Below are positions 58,840 to 64,000 of a DNA stretch of 64,000 bases, piece by piece. The DNA comes from Lysobacter stagni. Lineage in GTDB: Bacteria > Pseudomonadota > Gammaproteobacteria > Xanthomonadales > Xanthomonadaceae. Location: contig NZ_JASGBI010000001.1 in assembly GCF_030053425.1 (NCBI RefSeq), positions 814,001 to 878,000 of the forward strand. Direction: 5' to 3'. The notes under the pieces were generated by a model. It saw nothing but the letters and a program-made list of their open reading frames with translations, did not search any database and was not told the origin of the DNA. Made by a program: the position numbers and the translations under genes. Each line of letters opens with the position of its first letter. Within the stretch, counting starts at the first letter, position 1.

Positions 58840-59066
58840 CCGGACTCCGGAACGAGTAGGGGGTCACATGATGCGTTGCGTTGTAACCGATGGGATAGGT
58901 ACGCGCCGCGAGTTGGCATTGCGGAAGAAGGCCGCCGACGGATCGGTGGCGCGCGTACCGGGGACCCGGGGGAGCCATGCACGCAATCTGTCGCCTTTCT
59001 GCTAACGTGGGACACGATGAAACCGCGGCGCGAAGCGGGGCGGCGCCGCCCCGGGGACAGGGACGC

Positions 59067-60173
59067 ATGGCCATAGCCGCTGGCAATTCGGGCCGCATCC
59101 TGGTCGTCGACGACCAGAGCGTCAACCTGCGCGTGGTCGGCACCCTGCTGGCCCGCCAGGGCTACGAAGTGATCTCCGCCGGCAGTGGCGAGGAAGCGCT
59201 CCAGCGCTACGTGGAAACCCCGCCCGACCTGATCCTGCTCGACATGATGATGCCGGGCATGGACGGTTTCGATGTCCTGGCCGCGCTGCATGAACTCGGA
59301 CCACTGCAGGTGCCGGTGGTGTTCGTCACCGCGGCGCACGACCGCGACCTGCTGCTGCGCGCCTTCGACGCCGGCGTGGTCGATTACGTCACCAAGCCTT
59401 TCCTGCCCGAAGAACTGCTGGCGCGCGTGAACGCGCATGTTGGTCTCAAGCTCACGCGCGACCGCCTGGAGCGCGTCGCGCGCGAGCGCGAGGAGCTGGT
59501 CAACCTGGTCGCGCACGACCTGAAGAACCCGCTCAGCAGCGTGGTATTCGCCGCCGAGCTGCTGCGCAGCGGGCTGTGCAAGGCCGAGCGCGTGCCGCGC
59601 TACCTGCAGATGATCCACGAGAGCGCCGACGATGCGCTCGGCTACATCCGGCATTACCTGGAAAGCCAGGCCGATCCGCGCGCGGAGGACATCGCCGAGG
59701 ACCGCGCCGACCTGGGCGAAACGCTGGCCTGGCTGATCCAGCGCTACGAGATGCAGCTGGAGGCGCGCGGCATCCGGGTGGAACTGCGGCCACCGCCGGT
59801 GGTGGCACAGGTGAGCATCCACCCGCGCGTGCTGAGGCAGGTCGCCGAGAACCTGGTGACCAATGCCATGAAGTACGCCCCCGACGCGGAGCTGCTGCTC
59901 ACCGCTCGCGCGGGCGCACCGGGCTATTGGCAGCTGATCGTGGCCGACCGCGGCCCGGGCATTCCGCCCGAACGCCAGCGCGAGCTGTTCAAGCCGTTCG
60001 TGCGCCTGCACGAGACCGCGGTGGACGATGGGCTGTCGAGCGGGCTGGGGCTGTCGCTGGCCAAACGCATCATCGCGCGCTCCGGCGGCCAGCTCTGGTA
60101 CGAGCCGCGGCGCCAGGGCGGCGCCCGGTTCATCATCGAACTGCCCGAGGCGCCGACCCCCGTCTTCGCCTGA
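59067..60173 (+). CDS. Hybrid regulator: receiver domain followed by histidine kinase
   Basis: A 368-residue protein with an N-terminal receiver (ILVVDDQSVNLRVVGTLLARQGYEV, phospho-acceptor DLILLDMMMPGMDGF, KPF at the end), a short coiled linker, a HisKA dimerisation helix with the phospho-histidine in VNLVAHDLKNPLSSVVFAAELL, and an HATPase_c domain (NLVTNAMKYAPD, VADRGPGIP, SSGLGLSLAKRII). The receiver-first order is typical of REC-HK fusions that act on a partner receiver. No separate response regulator is adjacent. ATG at 59067 is supported by a CAGGGA site. There is no membrane segment, so it senses a cytosolic or partner signal. Confidence 0.9.
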   Translation: MAIAAGNSGRILVVDDQSVNLRVVGTLLARQGYEVISAGSGEEALQRYVETPPDLILLDMMMPGMDGFDVLAALHELGPLQVPVVFVTAAHDRDLLLRAFDAGVVDYVTKPFLPEELLARVNAHVGLKLTRDRLERVAREREELVNLVAHDLKNPLSSVVFAAELLRSGLCKAERVPRYLQMIHESADDALGYIRHYLESQADPRAEDIAEDRADLGETLAWLIQRYEMQLEARGIRVELRPPPVVAQVSIHPRVLRQVAENLVTNAMKYAPDAELLLTARAGAPGYWQLIVADRGPGIPPERQRELFKPFVRLHETAVDDGLSSGLGLSLAKRIIARSGGQLWYEPRRQGGARFIIELPEAPTPVFA

Positions 60174-60188
60174 CCGGCGGTCGCGCGC

Positions 60189-60554
60189 TTACGACTGGAT
60201 GTTGTGCGTGCGCGCCCCACGGCGCGATGCGGTGCCGCGCGCAGGACGCGCCTCGATGCGGCGCGAGCCGCCCTCGATGGCCTCGCCATTGCCTTCTTCG
60301 GCCTTGCGGGCACGTCGCTTGGCGGCATACCAGACCAGGCCCGCGCCGGCCACGGCGGCCGCGATCAGCAACGGGTTGCGACGAACGAAACCGCTCGCCA
60401 CGCGTGCGCCGCCCTTCAGCGCACCGAGCTTGGCACCGGTTTCCAGCCACTTGCCCGCATGCTGGCTGACCGACGGCATCGCGTGGCGGAGGTTGTCGCC
60501 GACCGTCGAGGCCAGTTCCAGGGCACGTTCGGGGAGCGAGGTCAGCTTGGTCAT
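60189..60554 (-). CDS. Small single-helix membrane protein, unknown
   Basis: A 121-residue protein with a helical N-terminal half (LPERALELASTVGDNLRHAMPSVSQHAG), one probable membrane helix (PLLIAAAVAGAGLVWYAA), and a basic, low-complexity tail (RRARKAEEG...RPARGTASRRGARTHN). It resembles in outline small YqjD/ElaB-type ribosome-associated membrane proteins, but the family is not certain. The stop is 16 bases from that of the hybrid kinase (convergent). Confidence 0.65.
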   Translation of the reverse strand: MTKLTSLPERALELASTVGDNLRHAMPSVSQHAGKWLETGAKLGALKGGARVASGFVRRNPLLIAAAVAGAGLVWYAAKRRARKAEEGNGEAIEGGSRRIEARPARGTASRRGARTHNIQS

Positions 60555-60687
60555 CGGAGCATTCCGGCTGCGGGCATGGCGGTCAGTGTCCCCGGCGCAT
60601 CGTTGAAGCCGCGTGAGCGGGCGCGGCGGTTGCCGGCCCGCGGCTGAATGTCGATGATGGACGCCAGACGACGACGCGCGAGACACC

Positions 60688-61353
60688 ATGATCCGGATCC
60701 TGCCGAACGTGCTGTCCAACGCCGAACTGCAGGCCGTGCGCGAACTGCTGCCGCAGGTGCGCTTCGCCGACGGGCGGATCACCAATCCCGAATCGACGAT
60801 CAAGCAGAACCTGCAGGCACCGCAGGACGATCCGGCCAACCAGCGCATCGCACTGATCGCGCGCGAGGCCTTGATGCGCTACCCGGAGCTGCGCACGTTC
60901 GCGCAGCCGCGCACGATGGCGCGCACCACGGTGGTGCGCTACGAACCGGGCATGACCTACGGCTGGCACGTCGACGAGGCGTTGTTTCCGTCGAATCCGC
61001 CCATCCGCAGCGATCTGTCGTGCACGGTGTTCCTCAACCGTCCCGACGAGTACGACGGCGGCGAACTCACCATCCAACTGGGCGCGCAGGAGCTGGCCTA
61101 CAAGCTCGATCCCGGCAGCGCCATCCTGTATCCGTCCACCACCATCCACCGCGTCAGTCCGGTCACGCGCGGCGTGCGCATCGCCGCGATCACGTGGCTG
61201 CAAAGCTGGGTGGCCGATGCCGGCCGCCGCGAGCTGCTGATTCAGCTGGACGAGGCGCGCGCGCTCGCCGCGGGCGGCGGGGATCGCCAGCGCCTGCAGG
61301 TGCTGCTGGAATCGCTGCGCACCAACCTGTTCCGCATGTGGGCCGATACCTGA
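60688..61353 (+). CDS. PKHD-type Fe(II)/2-oxoglutarate hydroxylase (YbiX/PiuC family)
   Basis: A 221-residue dioxygenase. Family landmarks are LSNAELQAVRELL, YGWHVDEALF with the HxD iron pair, DLSCTVFLNRPDEYDGGELTIQ, and STTIHRVSPVTRGVRIAAITW with the distal histidine and cosubstrate arginine. Elsewhere PiuC-type genes sit next to catecholate siderophore receptors; here no receptor gene is adjacent. Its substrate is not known. Confidence 0.92.
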   Translation: MIRILPNVLSNAELQAVRELLPQVRFADGRITNPESTIKQNLQAPQDDPANQRIALIAREALMRYPELRTFAQPRTMARTTVVRYEPGMTYGWHVDEALFPSNPPIRSDLSCTVFLNRPDEYDGGELTIQLGAQELAYKLDPGSAILYPSTTIHRVSPVTRGVRIAAITWLQSWVADAGRRELLIQLDEARALAAGGGDRQRLQVLLESLRTNLFRMWADT

Positions 61354-61369
61354 TCCCGGCCGCGCGCGG

Positions 61370-62050
61370 TCACAACGCGTTGGCCGCCGCCAGATAGGCC
61401 TTCAGGCCGCGCTCGCGCGTCTCCGGGAACGTCTCGCCGGTCGGCACGAATTCCACGATGCGGTCGGGCCGGAAATTGCGGAAATCGCAACGCAACCGGC
61501 ACCACGCGCCCAGCGTCCAGCTGCCACCCCAGAACGCGAGGCACAGCGGTTCGATCTCGCGCTCGGTCGGCCGCGCGTCGTTGTCGCGATAGCTCATGCG
61601 CAACACCTGTGCGCCGGTCACGGCCGCGTACAGATCGTCGATCAGGCCGCTGTTCTCCATGCGCTGCACTTCCGGCGCGAAGATGCGCGTGCGGTCACTG
61701 CGTTCGCGCAGCTCCTGCGGCAACACCGCTTCGATCTTCAACAACGCCGCCGCCGCTTCACGTCCGAGCCGGACGCCGCCGAAGGCCCGCACGAAGCGGG
61801 TGCCGACGACCAGGGCTTCGAGCTCGTCGGGCGTGAACATCAGTGGTGGGATGTCCGATCCCTTGCGCAGCATGTAGCCCACGCCGGCCTCGCCTTCGAT
61901 GGGGACACCGGAACGCTGCAGGTCCGAGACATCGCGGTACACCGTGCGCAACGACACACTGAGCGTGTCGGCCAGGTGCTGCGCGGTGAGAGCGGAACGG
62001 CGTCCACGCAGGGCATGGATCAGCAGGAAGAGGCGGTCGGCGCGGCGCAT
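61370..62050 (-). CDS. YafY-type HTH-WYL transcriptional regulator
   Basis: A 226-residue regulator. The N-terminal winged helix is MRRADRLFLLIHALRGRRSALTAQHLADTLSVSLRTVYRDVSDL. The middle and C-terminal WYL domain includes LRMSYRDNDARPTEREIEPLCLAFWGGSWTLGAWC. Such proteins sense nucleotides or small ligands. It lies downstream of the NIPSNAP fusion gene on the same strand and probably controls it or itself. Confidence 0.9.
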   Translation of the reverse strand: MRRADRLFLLIHALRGRRSALTAQHLADTLSVSLRTVYRDVSDLQRSGVPIEGEAGVGYMLRKGSDIPPLMFTPDELEALVVGTRFVRAFGGVRLGREAAAALLKIEAVLPQELRERSDRTRIFAPEVQRMENSGLIDDLYAAVTGAQVLRMSYRDNDARPTEREIEPLCLAFWGGSWTLGAWCRLRCDFRNFRPDRIVEFVPTGETFPETRERGLKAYLAAANAL

Positions 62051-62129
62051 GCGACATGATCGCGCGCCGCACGACTGCGCTCAATCACCGCATTCGACAC
62101 TGGACAAACCGGCGCGGGGCAGGGCGCGG

Positions 62130-63371
62130 TCATGCGCGCAGCTCCGATCGGTCGGTGGGGGACAGCCGCATCCGCTGAGGCGGTTGCTTCAGTCCGTGCA
62201 GCAGCGCCTGTGCGACGGCTGTTCGCCACTCACCATCGCCCAACAACGCCGTTTCGTAGCGGTGATGCGCATCGACGTCGGCGAAGCGTGCGAACCAGAC
62301 AAGCACCTGTTCGCCTTCCCGGACCGGCAGGCGCGGGTAAGTGTTAGCGCTCGCTTCCGTCACATACACGCCGATCAGATCCGCGCCGGCTGCGCGCAGC
62401 CGCGGTGCGAGCTGGCGTTCGAAGCGTTCGAGGAAACCGTCCTGGGCCGGCATGTCGAGCGCACACACGCCCGCTTCGATCACGCCGTTGGAAGGCGACA
62501 CGGAACCCACGGCGGCGCGTTCCCGCGCCGCCGGCGCGAAACCGGAGTCCATTCGCGCCGGGCGCAACAGCAGGACGTCGTCGCTGTCGACGATCGTCGC
62601 GTTCGCCGCATTGCGGTGTTGCTGCCAGGTCGGTCCCGAGTAGAAGCCGTCCAGCGCTTCCGCACGCCCCGGCATGTCCGCGAAACCGCGCAACCACACG
62701 AAGCGCTCGGGCGCATCGAGGTCGCGGAACGTACCGATGACGTGCATTCCCACCGCTTCCTGCGGCTCGATGAACTCGCGCTCGAACAGCTCGACCAGCT
62801 CATCGCGACGCCCGGGCTGCATGGCGTACTGGCGCAACTCGATGACGTTGTCCTCGTGCAGCAGGCGGCCGTCCGCGTCCACGCGGCGGAACCACATGTG
62901 CCAGTTGGTTTCCCAGGTGTGTCCGTCGTCCACCGAGAACGCCTGTCGCCAATGCGCCGCGGTGCGGCCGTGATGCGTCCACGTGAAGCGCACGCGGACC
63001 GGTCGGCCTTCGTGTTCGTCCACGCCATGGAACAGACCCGTGCCGTCGGCGAACGATCCGGTCATCGGCGAGTCCAGCACGCCATCGTGGTTGCCGGCCC
63101 AGTAGATGTTCCAGTGACGCGCATCGACATCGAACAGGCGCAGCGTCATGCCGATGAAGCGCTCGTGCTCGCCGGGGCGGACCCAGTCGCTGACGAAATC
63201 GTCGACATTGCCCATGCCACCCAGCAGCGGCTGGCACCACTGTGTGGCACCGAAGATCTCCCAGTCGTTCGAGTCGGCAAGTCGTTGCCGCAGGCGCTCG
63301 TTACGGATTCGCCAATGGCCATGCAGGAAATCGAAATCGTGCCGGCCATCGTGGCCGATCGCTGCGTTCAT
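62130..63371 (-). CDS. Two-domain protein: DUF1579-like lipocalin domain plus NIPSNAP-type domain
   Basis: A 413-residue protein. The N-terminal half (HDFDFLHGHWRIRNERLRQRL ... FSVDDGHTWETNWHMWFRR) looks like the beta-barrel DUF1579 group. The C-terminal half holds a NIPSNAP-like dimeric ferredoxin fold: VIELRQYAMQPGRRDELVELFEREF, VGMHVIGTFRDLDAPERFVWLRGFADMPGRAEALDGFYSGPTWQQHRNAANATI. NIPSNAP relatives are antibiotic/monooxygenase-like. ATG at 63371 has an AAGGA site; the frame continues 58 residues further upstream. A WYL regulator gene follows. Confidence 0.8.
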   Translation of the reverse strand: MNAAIGHDGRHDFDFLHGHWRIRNERLRQRLADSNDWEIFGATQWCQPLLGGMGNVDDFVSDWVRPGEHERFIGMTLRLFDVDARHWNIYWAGNHDGVLDSPMTGSFADGTGLFHGVDEHEGRPVRVRFTWTHHGRTAAHWRQAFSVDDGHTWETNWHMWFRRVDADGRLLHEDNVIELRQYAMQPGRRDELVELFEREFIEPQEAVGMHVIGTFRDLDAPERFVWLRGFADMPGRAEALDGFYSGPTWQQHRNAANATIVDSDDVLLLRPARMDSGFAPAARERAAVGSVSPSNGVIEAGVCALDMPAQDGFLERFERQLAPRLRAAGADLIGVYVTEASANTYPRLPVREGEQVLVWFARFADVDAHHRYETALLGDGEWRTAVAQALLHGLKQPPQRMRLSPTDRSELRA

Positions 63372-63599
63372 CGCGGACGTTCCTTCAGCAGAGCGGGGAC
63401 CGCGGGCGCGGGCGCGCAGCGGCAGGAGCCAGGCGGTCTGCGCCAGGCCTGCCCATTGCAGGAGCAGGCGTCGCTGGCGTTGCCACGCCGGTTTCAGGAC
63501 GGCTTCGAGCGGATTGCCCATGGGGAAGAGGGTGAGCGTGCCCATCGCACGCCCACACAGTGCCGCCGCGCTGCTGACAGGGTCCTGTCAGCAGCCGCT

Positions 63600-64000
63600 T
63601 CAGGCGACGGGAAAGGTCACCGTCACCGCCAGGCCACGACCATCCAGGCCGTCGCCGACCTGTATCGATGCGTGATGCGTCCGCGCGATCCGCGCTACCA
63701 ACGACAGACCGATGCCGCTGCCGTTGCTCCGCGAGGGCGTGCTGCCTCCGTTGGCGCGGTAGAAGCGGTGGAAGATGCGCTCGCGTTCTTCGCCCGGCAC
63801 GCCCGGACCGTCATCGGCCACGCACAGCGCCATCACCTCGCCGGCGTCGCGCGATTCGCGCTTCCAGCTCACCGCGATGCGGCCGCCCTCGCCGGCGTAA
63901 CGCACGGCGTTGTCCACGAGGTTGCGGAACAGGATGCCGAGCTGGTCCACGTCGCAAAGGATGCGCCCGTCCTCGGTGCGCAGGCTGATCCGTTGGCCAC
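63600..64000 (-). CDS. Sensor histidine kinase, C-terminal end (runs off the window)
   Basis: The last 133 residues of a membrane sensor kinase, incomplete at the window edge. The ATPase core is intact: N-box LGILFRNLVDNAVRYAGEGG, G1-type VADDGPGVPGEERERIFHRFYRA, G2-type GSGIGLSLVARIA. SLRTEDGRILCDVDQLGILFRN precedes the N-box. The pattern is of the QseC/PmrB group, but the sensing domain is not in the window. Confidence 0.85.
   Translation of the reverse strand, partial: GQRISLRTEDGRILCDVDQLGILFRNLVDNAVRYAGEGGRIAVSWKRESRDAGEVMALCVADDGPGVPGEERERIFHRFYRANGGSTPSRSNGSGIGLSLVARIARTHHASIQVGDGLDGRGLAVTVTFPVA

Overview
The window is a GC-rich chromosomal segment of a gammaproteobacterium of the Xanthomonadaceae, most like Lysobacter. 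This rests on gene content: a TonB-dependent receptor, MFS sugar transporter, LacI regulator and GH20 hexosaminidase for N-acetylglucosamine (GlcNAc), joined to an Entner-Doudoroff (ED) gene set; a fused indolepyruvate:ferredoxin oxidoreductase; a monomeric NADP isocitrate dehydrogenase; and short GC-rich palindromic repeats between operons. No sequence search was possible, so the genus is inference. I saw no tRNA, rRNA, CRISPR array, insertion sequence, phage or plasmid gene.

Layout. 0-8.6 kb: end of a YceI-family gene, sixA, an orphan ParA-type ATPase, an AEC permease, a Ycf46-like AAA+ ATPase, an exported metallo-beta-lactamase-fold hydrolase, a 2OG-Fe(II) oxygenase, gamma-glutamyltranspeptidase and a small exported helical-repeat protein. 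8.7-28.6 kb: a carbohydrate superlocus with hexosaminidase lipoprotein, TonB receptor, glucokinase, sugar permease and LacI regulator, then a DUF1704/QEGLA metallopeptidase-like protein, a cupin and an unknown protein, then eda-edd-pgl-zwf on the minus strand diverging from gntR-nagB-II-nagA. 28.9-36.2 kb: the giant indolepyruvate oxidoreductase, a YjbR protein and two tandem M20 amidohydrolases. 36.3-46.9 kb: GST, queF, a LysM protein, two lipoproteins, two SEC-C proteins, icd, a YaiI-type protein, a DUF4344 metallopeptidase, a DMT permease and an AraC regulator. 46.9-55.4 kb: two TonB-dependent siderophore receptors, a PepSY/DUF membrane module with a Fur box, two small unknown proteins sharing an identical translation leader, and a LysR regulator. 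55.4-64 kb: an exported methyltransferase, an RluE-type pseudouridine synthase, a permease plus aldo/keto reductase pair, a REC-histidine kinase hybrid, a PKHD hydroxylase, a WYL regulator, a NIPSNAP fusion protein and the end of a sensor kinase.

How the genes work together. The central 20 kb reads as one pathway. The outer-membrane receptor and hexosaminidase release and import GlcNAc, the permease carries it across the inner membrane, and glucokinase is the only obvious sugar kinase present. NagA and the SIS-type deaminase give fructose-6-phosphate, and zwf-pgl-edd-eda take hexose phosphate to pyruvate. Two different operator types mark two control circuits. A perfect 14-bp palindrome and a partial copy lie between glk and the permease. 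A helically phased array of TGGTAT direct repeats lies between zwf and gntR. Most of the rest is ordinary accessory and housekeeping content.
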